Source: Anaerotruncus rubiinfantis (lineage in GTDB: Bacteria > Bacillota > Clostridia > Oscillospirales > Ruminococcaceae). From it: 64,000 nt of DNA. The stretch lies in contig NZ_FKLA01000009.1 of the NCBI RefSeq assembly GCF_900078395.1, positions 1,068,614 through 1,132,613 of the forward strand. Direction: 5' to 3'. The notes beneath the pieces are model-generated. The model was not told the origin of the DNA. It ran no database searches and worked only from the letters and a program-made list of their open reading frames with translations. Shown piece by piece: positions 52,970 through 59,247 of the stretch. Each line of letters starts with the position of its first letter. Positions within the stretch are counted from its first letter, which is position 1. Both the position numbers and the translations under genes were made by a program.

Positions 52970-53923
52970 ATGTCAGACAGACCGATTAAAATAAACCGCG
53001 GGCCAAAAAAGAATTCCATTTGGCCGGTGCTGGGGTTGATTGGCGCCGCGATTGCCATTGCGCTGATCATCGCTTTCGTATGGCAGAGTATGGCCGGGGG
53101 AGCGCAGGCGCAGTCAAGCGGGCCCAGCTCCTCGCCGGCGTCTTCGAGCAGCCCTCCGCCGAGCACGCCGGAAGAATCCTCCGCGGCGCCGTCCTCTTCG
53201 GAACCGGAAGAGGAGGAACTGCTGGTCTTTGATGGGGCAGTACCCGAAAGCGAGCGCGTGAAAAGCACCTATTTTGACGACGCTGTTTTTGTGGGCGATT
53301 CAATCACAACCGGCATCGACCTCTATGGCGTGATGAAAAACACCGACGTGCTGGCGGATACCGGTGTAAACCTCGGCTCGGTCTACACCAAGGAAGCGGT
53401 TAAGCAGGAGGACGGAACCCGGATCCCCATCATGGACGCGCTCGGGCAGAAACAGTATGCAAAGGTATACATCATGCTGGGCGGCAACGAAGTACGTGAC
53501 GAAGACCAGCAGACCTTCATCAGCCGCTATGGAAAACTCATTGACGACGTGCGTGAAATCCAGCCGAACGCGCTCGTCTACGTCCAGTCGATCCTGCCGG
53601 TGACCCTGAACAATCAGTATAATATGAACAACGACAAGATCGACACTTTTAATGCCGCGCTGCTTGAACTCTGCAAGGAGAAGGGCGTCTACTATCTGAA
53701 TGTCGCGGAGAAGTTTAAGGATGAAAACGGCCGGCTGCCGGACGCGGCATCCCCGGCGGATGGCATGCATTTCGGCCCGGATTACTATCAGATCTGGTTC
53801 ACCTATCTCAAGACCCATGTCGTAGGCATGCCGCCGGCGGCTTCTTCTGAACCGGAAGACCTGGCGGCGGAAACAAGCAGCTCCTTCCCAGAGCCGGGAG
53901 CGGAGCTGGAAACGGTTGAATAA
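52970..53923 (+). CDS. Membrane-anchored SGNH/GDSL-type hydrolase
   Basis: 317 residues. A short cytosolic tail, one TM (about 18-41), a Ser/Pro/Glu-rich spacer (48-85), then an SGNH fold: block I VFVGDSITTG (nucleophile Ser), block III MLGGNEVRD, and block V DGMHFGPDYY (Asp/His). Probably an extracellular O-acetyl esterase or acyltransferase on a cell-surface polymer. The DUF4358 lipoprotein gene follows 13 bases later. In related bacteria this pair often sits with an MBOAT (AlgI-like) acyltransferase, which is not seen here. Confidence 0.9.
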   Translation: MSDRPIKINRGPKKNSIWPVLGLIGAAIAIALIIAFVWQSMAGGAQAQSSGPSSSPASSSSPPPSTPEESSAAPSSSEPEEEELLVFDGAVPESERVKSTYFDDAVFVGDSITTGIDLYGVMKNTDVLADTGVNLGSVYTKEAVKQEDGTRIPIMDALGQKQYAKVYIMLGGNEVRDEDQQTFISRYGKLIDDVREIQPNALVYVQSILPVTLNNQYNMNNDKIDTFNAALLELCKEKGVYYLNVAEKFKDENGRLPDAASPADGMHFGPDYYQIWFTYLKTHVVGMPPAASSEPEDLAAETSSSFPEPGAELETVE

Positions 53924-53936
53924 GGAGACGATTGCA

Positions 53937-54413
53937 ATGAGAAAACTGATATCAGGAATTTTGGCGATTGCCGCGTGTGCGGCGCTGCTGGCCGGCTGCG
54001 GCGGAAAGGAAGCGGACTCCGGTAAACAGCCCGCGGCGGCGGACGTGGTCAAGGCGGTTGCGGATGAGCTTACCTTTAAAGATGCGATGATCACACTGGA
54101 AGACGACATGGTTGAAAATATCTACAACCTGGATATGGAAAAGATTGCAGACAAATCCTGCTACATCAGCGGCAGCCGTGCAACGGCCGAGGAGGTTTCG
54201 GTTTTTCAGGTGAAGGACTCCGCTGACCTGCAGATGGTGAAAGATGCGGTTGCAGAACGCATCGACGACCAGAAGCATGCCTATGAAAGCTACAATCCGG
54301 GGGAGATGGTCAAAATCAACGGTGCGGTCACTCTCACGCATGGCAATTATGTGATCCTCGTCATGGCGGACGACACCTCCAAAGTGGAAGAAACCTTTAA
54401 TGCGCAGTTCTGA
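53937..54413 (+). CDS. DUF4358 lipoprotein
   Basis: 158 residues from the ATG at 53937 (AAGGAG upstream); an ATG 7 codons earlier overlaps the previous gene. Signal peptide with lipobox LAGC near residue 20. The mature part matches the DUF4358 pattern (DMVENIYNLDMEKIADKSCYISGSRATAEEV in parts). Function unknown; co-occurs with SGNH hydrolases of surface O-acetylation systems. Terminator at 54425. Confidence 0.85.
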   Translation: MRKLISGILAIAACAALLAGCGGKEADSGKQPAAADVVKAVADELTFKDAMITLEDDMVENIYNLDMEKIADKSCYISGSRATAEEVSVFQVKDSADLQMVKDAVAERIDDQKHAYESYNPGEMVKINGAVTLTHGNYVILVMADDTSKVEETFNAQF

Positions 54414-54424
54414 ACATGCTCCGC

Positions 54425-54459
54425 AGGCCCCCTCCCCGTCCGGGAAGGGGGCCTTTTTG
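54425..54459 (+). terminator. Terminator of the SGNH/DUF4358 operon
   Basis: AGGCCCCCTCCCC...GGGGGCCTTTTT. Confidence 0.85.
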
Positions 54460-54569
54460 TATGTTTTGGGTAAAAAAGACGTAAAAAGGCGGGATTTGTT
54501 CAAAAAACCCCGATTTGACCAGTTTTCGACAAATAGTTAATTTTATTGCCGGATAACGCGAAAATGCGC

Positions 54570-54597
54570 TTGCATTCGTCTGGGGTTGTGCTATAAT
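54570..54597 (+). promoter_or_regulatory. Promoter of the corA leader transcript
   Basis: TTGCAT-N16-TATAAT. The predicted start near 54604 leaves a leader of about 180 bases before corA. Confidence 0.7.
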
Positions 54598-54665
54598 AGA
54601 TAAGGCGTAAAACGGGCGGCGGCCTGTAAGAAATCTGCCGGAATTGAATTTTTGGAGGTGTAGAT

Positions 54666-54752
54666 GTGAACCCTGACCCTGGAAGTAGTTGTCCAGTTCG
54701 ACAACGCGTGATCAGAAAAGAGAATATCGGCAGGGGCACATCCAACCGCTAA
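54666..54752 (+). CDS. Candidate Mg2+-sensing leader peptide (MgtL-like), 28 residues
   Basis: GGAGG (54654-54658) lies 7 bases before a GTG that opens 28 codons: fMet-Asn-Pro-Asp-Pro-Gly-Ser-Ser-Cys-Pro, then an Arg/Lys-rich second half and TAA at 54750. E. coli MgtL starts Met-Glu-Pro-Asp-Pro and also has a basic tail; its nascent chain destabilises ribosomes when Mg2+ is low, switching on mgtA. This ORF precedes a CorA gene and runs through the GCAGGGG arm of a regulatory hairpin. An overlapping ATG (54664) is followed at once by TGA and could act as a start-stop. Translation is not proven. Confidence 0.55.
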   Translation: MNPDPGSSCPVRQRVIRKENIGRGTSNR

Positions 54753-54784
54753 GACCGTACCCCTGCGGAAAAGGGGTATTACGA
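54729..54784 (+). promoter_or_regulatory. Mutually exclusive hairpins controlling the corA ribosome site
   Basis: CCCCTGC (54760-54766) can pair upstream with GCAGGGG (54730-54736; 7 bp, extended by 2 bp past one mismatch). Alternatively TACCCC (54758-54763) pairs downstream with GGGGTA (54773-54778), hiding the AAGGGG Shine-Dalgarno of corA. The first pairing frees the ribosome site. An upstream hairpin GTTGTC-CAGTTC-GACAAC (54688-54705) lies within the leader ORF. Confidence 0.6.
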
Positions 54785-55719
54785 TGCTTAACTTCTACAA
54801 AACCGTTGACAATCGTATTATCAGGATCGACGCCCCCGAAACCGGCTGCTGGATCTGTGCCATCAGCCCTTCGGAAGCGGAGATCGCCTACCTCACCGGC
54901 GACCTCGAGATCGAGCCGGATTTCGTGCGTGCCGCGCTCGACGAAGAGGAAAGCTCCCGCATCGAGAGTGAGGAAGGCCAGACGCTGGTGATTGTTGACT
55001 ACCCGGTGGCTGATCAGCAGGATGACGAAAACAAAACCATCCTCTACACCACCATGCCAATGGGAATCATTATGACGCGGGACTATGTCCTGACCGTCTG
55101 CCTGCGGGAAAACCTGCTCATCAGCGAAATGGCGGAAGGCCGTGTCAAAGGCCTGCAAACCTCGCTGAAAACGCGTTTCCTGCTCTTAACCCTGCTGCGG
55201 ATCGCCGCGCGCTTTCTGCAGTACCTCAAGCAGATCGACAAAATCTCCTCAATGACCGAAACACGCCTGCATCAGTCGATGCGCAACAAGGAGCTCATCC
55301 AGCTTCTGGGCTTGGAAAAATCGCTTGTGTTTTTCTCCACATCGCTCAAGTCCGATGAGATCACGCTCGAGAAAATCCTGCGCGGCCGGATTATCAAGCT
55401 GTATGAGGAGGACGAGGACCTGCTGGAAGATGTGCTCATCGAGGTCAAGCAGGCGATCGAAATGTGTAATATCTATTCGAATATCCTTTCCGGGACGATG
55501 GACGCCTTCGCGTCGGTCATCTCGAATAACCTCAATATCGTCATGAAGGTGCTCACCGCCATCACCATCGTCATGGCCATCCCCAATATGGTGTTCAGCT
55601 TCTTCGGCATGAACGTGGTGGATCTGCCGTTGCCGTATTCGTGGTTTCCAATCGCGCTGTCGCTCGGGCTTTGCGGGATTGCGGCGCTTATCCTCTGGAA
55701 AAAGAATATGTTCCGATAA
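54784..55719 (+). CDS. corA: CorA family Mg2+ transporter
   Basis: 311 residues. N-terminal cytosolic domain (1-230) with the long stalk helix, then two C-terminal TM helices. The signature GMN is at 275-277 (FFGMNVV) at the end of TM1. Pentameric channel for Mg2+ (also Co2+/Ni2+). The start ATG follows AAGGGG, which is sequestered in a hairpin. The long leader with its own small ORF implies translational control by Mg2+. Terminator at 55718. Confidence 0.95.
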   Translation: MLNFYKTVDNRIIRIDAPETGCWICAISPSEAEIAYLTGDLEIEPDFVRAALDEEESSRIESEEGQTLVIVDYPVADQQDDENKTILYTTMPMGIIMTRDYVLTVCLRENLLISEMAEGRVKGLQTSLKTRFLLLTLLRIAARFLQYLKQIDKISSMTETRLHQSMRNKELIQLLGLEKSLVFFSTSLKSDEITLEKILRGRIIKLYEEDEDLLEDVLIEVKQAIEMCNIYSNILSGTMDAFASVISNNLNIVMKVLTAITIVMAIPNMVFSFFGMNVVDLPLPYSWFPIALSLGLCGIAALILWKKNMFR

Positions 55720-55755
55720 AAAACATCCCCCGGGTAAGCCGGGGGGTGTTTTTTG
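55718..55755 (+). terminator. Terminator of corA
   Basis: AAAAAACATCCCCCGG-GTAAG-CCGGGGGGTGTTTTTT. Confidence 0.9.
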
Positions 55756-55780
55756 TGCGTTTCGCCGCGCCCATGGCATT

Positions 55781-55935
55781 GCGCCCTCCGCGCGCTCGGG
55801 GAACGCGCCCTTCGCGCGGCTGGGGAACGACGCGCCCTTCGCGCGGCTGGGGAACGCGCCCTCCGCGCGCCCGGGCCCCATTTCTTGCTCGTGCAAGAAA
55901 TGGGGGAAAGAACACGCGCGGGGTATCCCCGCGAC
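55781..55935. repeat. GC-rich tandem repeats followed by perfect palindromes
   Basis: Four units of GCGCCCTTCGCGCGGCTGGG type start at 55781, 55805, 55832 and 55856 (periods 24, 27, 24). Then comes the 13-bp inverted repeat CCCCATTTCTTGC-TCGT-complement (55876-55905) and CGCGGGG-TAT-CCCCGCG (from about 55916). No gene is supported in 55756-56054; open frames across it are products of the repeats. Confidence 0.8.
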
Positions 55936-56054
55936 CCCGCGCCGCTTCGATGGCGGTGTGCGGGGTGAGCCCCGCATCCGCCATAGGCGGCGCAGCCGCT
56001 CGAAGAAAAGCTGGGTGCGCCGCGCGCTGGTGCTTCGCAAGGCGCGCGGGACCA

Positions 56055-56282
56055 TTATCGCTTTGGGTAAGGCTTCTGGATCGCGGTACGGCCCAAAATG
56101 TAATCGGTGGATGTGCCAAGCTCGTCGGCGATGTTCTCCAAGAGTTCAATCCGCATGCGTCTCCGTCCGGTTTCGTAGCTTGCATAGGTTGAACCGGCCA
56201 TGCCGAGCCGTTCACCAATATCATCTTGTGTCAACTTTTTATCTTTGCGCAGTTCCTTTAAAATGTCGCTGTTAACCGGCAT
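56055..56282 (-). CDS. Small XRE-family helix-turn-helix regulator
   Basis: 75 residues from the ATG at 56282 (GGAGC upstream). Cro/CI-type HTH: LKELRKDKKLTQDDIGERLGMAGSTYASYETGRR, with a short C-terminal helix LLENIADELGTSTDYILGR. The usual single-domain repressor of plasmid, phage or stress modules. Divergent from a 63-residue gene; TGTCACCA-containing operators lie between them. Confidence 0.88.
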   Translation of the reverse strand: MPVNSDILKELRKDKKLTQDDIGERLGMAGSTYASYETGRRRMRIELLENIADELGTSTDYILGRTAIQKPYPKR

Positions 56283-56308
56283 TGCTATCGCTCCAATCGT
56301 AAAAATCT

Positions 56309-56381
56309 TGTCACCAGTTGCCATGTTTACAATTAGAGCATGTCATGTTACAATAGTTTTAATTCCTGTCACCATATGACA
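56309..56381. promoter_or_regulatory. Operators and promoter of the small HTH pair
   Basis: TGTCA-CCATA-TGACA (56367-56381, perfect) and TGTCA-CCAGT-TGCCA (56309-56323). Rightward promoter TTTACA-N17-TACAAT at 56326-56354; the perfect operator lies just after the expected start site. Confidence 0.6.
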
Positions 56382-56400
56382 AGAAACGGAGGGAGTAGCA

Positions 56401-56592
56401 ATGGAAAGAGATCCTTATTTCAGATTATTCAGTCGTGTAACGGAAGTGGAGGATACGTTAGAGCGGATCATGCAGATTCCGGGGATACCGATGGAAGCGC
56501 AGCGGGCGCTGGGGGTGACGGTGGAGGATCTGCGGGACGCGCAGCGGGAGTCGGAGGAACTTTATATAAACAAAGAACCGGAGGACCGCTGA
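56401..56592 (+). CDS. Small acidic helical protein
   Basis: 63 residues, ATG after GGAGGG. Acidic helices (RVTEVEDTLERIMQIPG and VEDLRDAQRESEEL); no Cys or membrane segment. It is divergent from and probably repressed by the neighbouring XRE protein. Unknown function; a toxin-antitoxin role is possible but not supported by similarity. The stop codon lies in the loop of the terminator. Confidence 0.65.
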   Translation: MERDPYFRLFSRVTEVEDTLERIMQIPGIPMEAQRALGVTVEDLRDAQRESEELYINKEPEDR

Positions 56593-56611
56593 GAGCGGTT
56601 CTCCGGTTTTT
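56576..56611 (+). terminator. Terminator with stop codon in loop
   Basis: AACCGGAGgACCGC-TGAGA-GCGGTtCTCCGGTT, then Ts. TGA (56590-56592) is in the loop. Confidence 0.85.
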
Positions 56612-56639
56612 CGATCGGTTTGTCCTTATTGCGCGCAGC

Positions 56640-56822
56640 GCATCGCCGCAAGGTTGCGGCGATTTGTCCCGCGTGCTTTTTATCACGCGGCAAGTTGCGT
56701 TTTGTCTAAGCGGACGTACTCACAGGGGATTTTCAAGGGGGCTGTTGGAAGCCCCCTTGAACGTCCTTCTTTGGTGACTTTCTTGGACGCGCAAGAAAGT
56801 CACTCGTGCGCACGGCGAAACG
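56640..56822. repeat. Cluster of perfect inverted repeats, no gene
   Basis: ATCGCCGC-AAGGTT-GCGGCGAT (about 56642), CAAGGGGGCT..AGCCCCCTTG (about 56737-56760) and GTGACTTTCTTG-GACGCG-CAAGAAAGTCAC (about 56775-56804). The last shares TTTCTTG...CAAGAAA with the palindrome at 55876. Confidence 0.7.
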
Positions 56823-56827
56823 TGCAA

Positions 56828-57256
56828 TTAAAGGTTGTGGCAGGCGTCGCAGTCCTCAATATTCCCGACGATCGGGGTGGGATCGACGCCGTTCTTGCGG
56901 TAGTAATCGGCCAGCGCGGATTTGACAGCCTGTTCGGCCAGAACCGAACAGTGAATTTTGGAAGCGGGAAGACCGTCGAGCGCTTCGACAACAGCTTTGT
57001 TGGAAAGCTTGAGCGCGTCCTCAATGGTGGCACCCTTGATCATATCGGTCGCCATCGAGCTGGTTGCGATAGCGGCGCCGCAGCCGAAGGTTTTGAACTT
57101 GACGTCAGAGATGACGCCGCCCTCAATTTTTAAGTACATCTTCATGATGTCGCCGCATTTGGCGTTGCCGACTTCGCCGACGCCGTCCGCGTTTTCAATT
57201 TCGCCGACGTTGTGGGGGTTGGCGAAATGTTCCAGCACTTTATCAGAATACAGCAT
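56828..57256 (-). CDS. nifU: Iron-sulfur cluster scaffold, NifU/IscU type
   Basis: 142 residues. The three cluster-binding cysteines Cys34 (NAKCGD), Cys59 (FGCGAA) and Cys103 (IHCSV) and the stabilising Asp36 are present. Single-domain U-type scaffold that receives sulfur from the desulfurase encoded 39 bases upstream. Two extra Cys at the C-terminus (EDCDACHNL) are typical of the clostridial form. Confidence 0.95.
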   Translation of the reverse strand: MLYSDKVLEHFANPHNVGEIENADGVGEVGNAKCGDIMKMYLKIEGGVISDVKFKTFGCGAAIATSSMATDMIKGATIEDALKLSNKAVVEALDGLPASKIHCSVLAEQAVKSALADYYRKNGVDPTPIVGNIEDCDACHNL

Positions 57257-57295
57257 AATAGAACTTCCTCTCTATGACAATCAAAAATATACGGG

Positions 57296-58486
57296 TTACA
57301 GATTGACCGGCTCGCCTTTCATCATGTGTTCCCACATGGGGGACATGGCGCGCAGCCGTTCGATGATGGGCGGGACGCTTTCAATGATATGATCGATGTC
57401 CGCGTCATTGTTCCAGTCGGTGATCGAGATACGCAGAGAACCATGCGCAACCTCATGGGAAAGGCCGATTGCAAGCAGCACATGGCTGGGATCGAGCGAA
57501 CCGGATGTGCAGGCGGAACCAGAGGAGGCGCAGATGCCGACAAGATCGAGCGACAGAAGCAGGGATTCACCCTCCACGCCCGGGAAGGAGATATTCACGT
57601 TGCCGCAGAGGCGGTGTTCCTGATCGCCGTTGAGACGGGACATCGGGATTTTGAGCAGCTCGCCGATGATCCGGTCGCGCATCGGCGTAACCTTTGCGAT
57701 GCGGGCCGGGATGTCCGCGCAGGCGATCTCAATCGCCGTGCCAAGCCCGACGATCGAGGCGACATTTTCGGTTCCCGCGCGCCGTCCACGTTCCTGGCCG
57801 CCTCCGTCGATGAGGTTTGGCAGGACAATGCCTTTTCGCAGGTACATGACGCCCACGCCCTTCGGAGCGTGAATCTTGTGCCCGGAAAGGGAGAGCATGT
57901 CGATCTTCTGATCAACAACGTTGATTGGGACGTTGCCGACTGCCTGCACCGCGTCGGTGTGGAACCACACGCCCTTTGAACGGCAGATCTCCCCAATCTC
58001 AGGAATCGGCTGGATGGTGCCGATTTCATTGTTCGCATACATAATCGTAACCAGCGCGGTATCCGCGCGGATCGCATCCGCGACCTGCTGCGGATCGATC
58101 ACGCCGAGCGGACCGACCGGAAGATAGGTGATTTCAAAGCCTTCCTTTTCGAGCGCGGCACAGGTGTGAAGGACCGCATGATGCTCGAACGCGGTGGTGA
58201 TGATATGCTTTTTGCCCTTGGAGGCAAGCTTATGGGCCGCGCCTTTGATCGCCCAGTTGTCGCTTTCAGAGCCGCAGCCGGTGAAGTAGATTTCATCCGG
58301 CCGCGCGCCGAGCGCACCGGCCACCTGTTTGCGCGCGGCCTCGATGGCATGTCCGGCCTCGCGGCCTTTGGCGTAGATGCTGGAAGGGTTGCCGTAGCCG
58401 TCCTTGAGCCAGGGGAGCATCGCCTCCAAAACAGCGTCGGAAATCTGTGTGGTCGCGGCGTTGTCCGCGTATACAAATTTTTTCAT
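57296..58486 (-). CDS. nifS: Cysteine desulfurase, NifS/IscS type
   Basis: 396 residues from the ATG 8 bases after GGAG; a TTG two codons upstream is too close to that site. PLP Lys in [11 protein letters not shown], the His of EHHAV, and the active Cys loop SSGSACTSG. Releases sulfur from L-cysteine as a persulfide for Fe-S assembly. Forms an operon with the scaffold gene. A palindrome over the promoter suggests Rrf2/IscR-type feedback, though no Rrf2 gene is in the window. Confidence 0.95.
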   Translation of the reverse strand: MKKFVYADNAATTQISDAVLEAMLPWLKDGYGNPSSIYAKGREAGHAIEAARKQVAGALGARPDEIYFTGCGSESDNWAIKGAAHKLASKGKKHIITTAFEHHAVLHTCAALEKEGFEITYLPVGPLGVIDPQQVADAIRADTALVTIMYANNEIGTIQPIPEIGEICRSKGVWFHTDAVQAVGNVPINVVDQKIDMLSLSGHKIHAPKGVGVMYLRKGIVLPNLIDGGGQERGRRAGTENVASIVGLGTAIEIACADIPARIAKVTPMRDRIIGELLKIPMSRLNGDQEHRLCGNVNISFPGVEGESLLLSLDLVGICASSGSACTSGSLDPSHVLLAIGLSHEVAHGSLRISITDWNNDADIDHIIESVPPIIERLRAMSPMWEHMMKGEPVNL

Positions 58487-58527
58487 ATGCAAAACTCCAT
58501 TCTGACGGGAATTGTTCTTTACATCTC

Positions 58528-58557
58528 AATTCTATACTGAATTGGTATAGAATTCAA
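58528..58557 (-). promoter_or_regulatory. nifSU promoter covered by Rrf2-like palindrome
   Basis: Minus promoter TTGAAT-N17-TAGAAT (58557-58529). Perfect inverted repeat AATTCTATAC-N7-GTATAGAATT (58528-58554) covers the spacer and -10. Confidence 0.7.
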
Positions 58558-58574
58558 TAGGCAATCAAAAAAAT

Positions 58575-59024
58575 TTACAAATTTCCCCGGATCTTTTCAA
58601 TTGCGGCGACCGCAAGCGTGTCGCAGCGTTCGTTTTCGGGGTGGCCGTTGTGGCCGCGCACCCACTGGAACTGAACCTTGTGCTGCCGCAGCAGCGCGAG
58701 CAGTTTCTTCCACAGGTCGACGTTTTTGGCGGGCTCGCCGGGCGCGCGCATCCAGTTTTTCTTCTGCCAGCCGTAGACCCAGCCCTTTTCGATCGCGTCG
58801 ACCACATATTTTGAGTCAGTGGTGACGGTGACCTCGCAGGGCTCCTTGAGCGCGGTGAGCGCCTCGATCACGGCGGTGAGTTCCATACGGTTGTTTGTGG
58901 TTTCGGCCTCGCCGCCGGAAAGCTCCTTCTCGTGCGCGCCGAACCGGAGCACAGCGCCCCAGCCGCCCGCGCCGGGATTACCGGAACAGGCCCCGTCGGT
59001 GAAAATTTCCACTTGTTTTGGCAT
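58575..59024 (-). CDS. rnhA: Ribonuclease HI
   Basis: 149 residues. Catalytic acids Asp10 ([11 protein letters not shown]), Glu48, Asp70 (TTDSKYV) and Asp135, with His125 (GHNGH). Degrades RNA in RNA-DNA hybrids. ATG after GGAGG. Its own promoter appears as TTGTAA-N17-TAGAAT around 59066-59094 on the minus strand. Ends 18 bases before the nifS promoter region. Confidence 0.96.
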   Translation of the reverse strand: MPKQVEIFTDGACSGNPGAGGWGAVLRFGAHEKELSGGEAETTNNRMELTAVIEALTALKEPCEVTVTTDSKYVVDAIEKGWVYGWQKKNWMRAPGEPAKNVDLWKKLLALLRQHKVQFQWVRGHNGHPENERCDTLAVAAIEKIRGNL

Positions 59025-59247
59025 CGGTGAACCTCCGCTGTCATTTGTTGTAATTTCAATTCTTTATTCTATACCATATTCCTCTGTTTTACAAGGGCAA
59101 ACCGCCTGAATTACCGGATTTTATCCGGTAGAAAGCAGACAGACGTTCACAGCATGGAATTTTTTAGACGCTGTACGATAAACAGCCGGGAACCTGTCCA
59201 TACTATCCATACGACTGCAAAATGGAAAATGGAGGGACGCATTCTTT

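Noticed and set aside
54600..54784. M-box or other known Mg2+ riboswitch upstream of corA
   Set aside because: The conserved M-box blocks are absent; the region reads better as a leader ORF with competing hairpins.
55249..56275. Long open frames on both strands through 55.2-56.3 kb
   Set aside because: They are antisense to corA or generated by GC-rich tandem repeats and palindromes; no ribosome sites or domains.
59066..59075. ATTCTATACC as a second Rrf2 half-site upstream of rnhA
   Set aside because: It matches the -10 region of the rnhA promoter and lacks an inverted partner.
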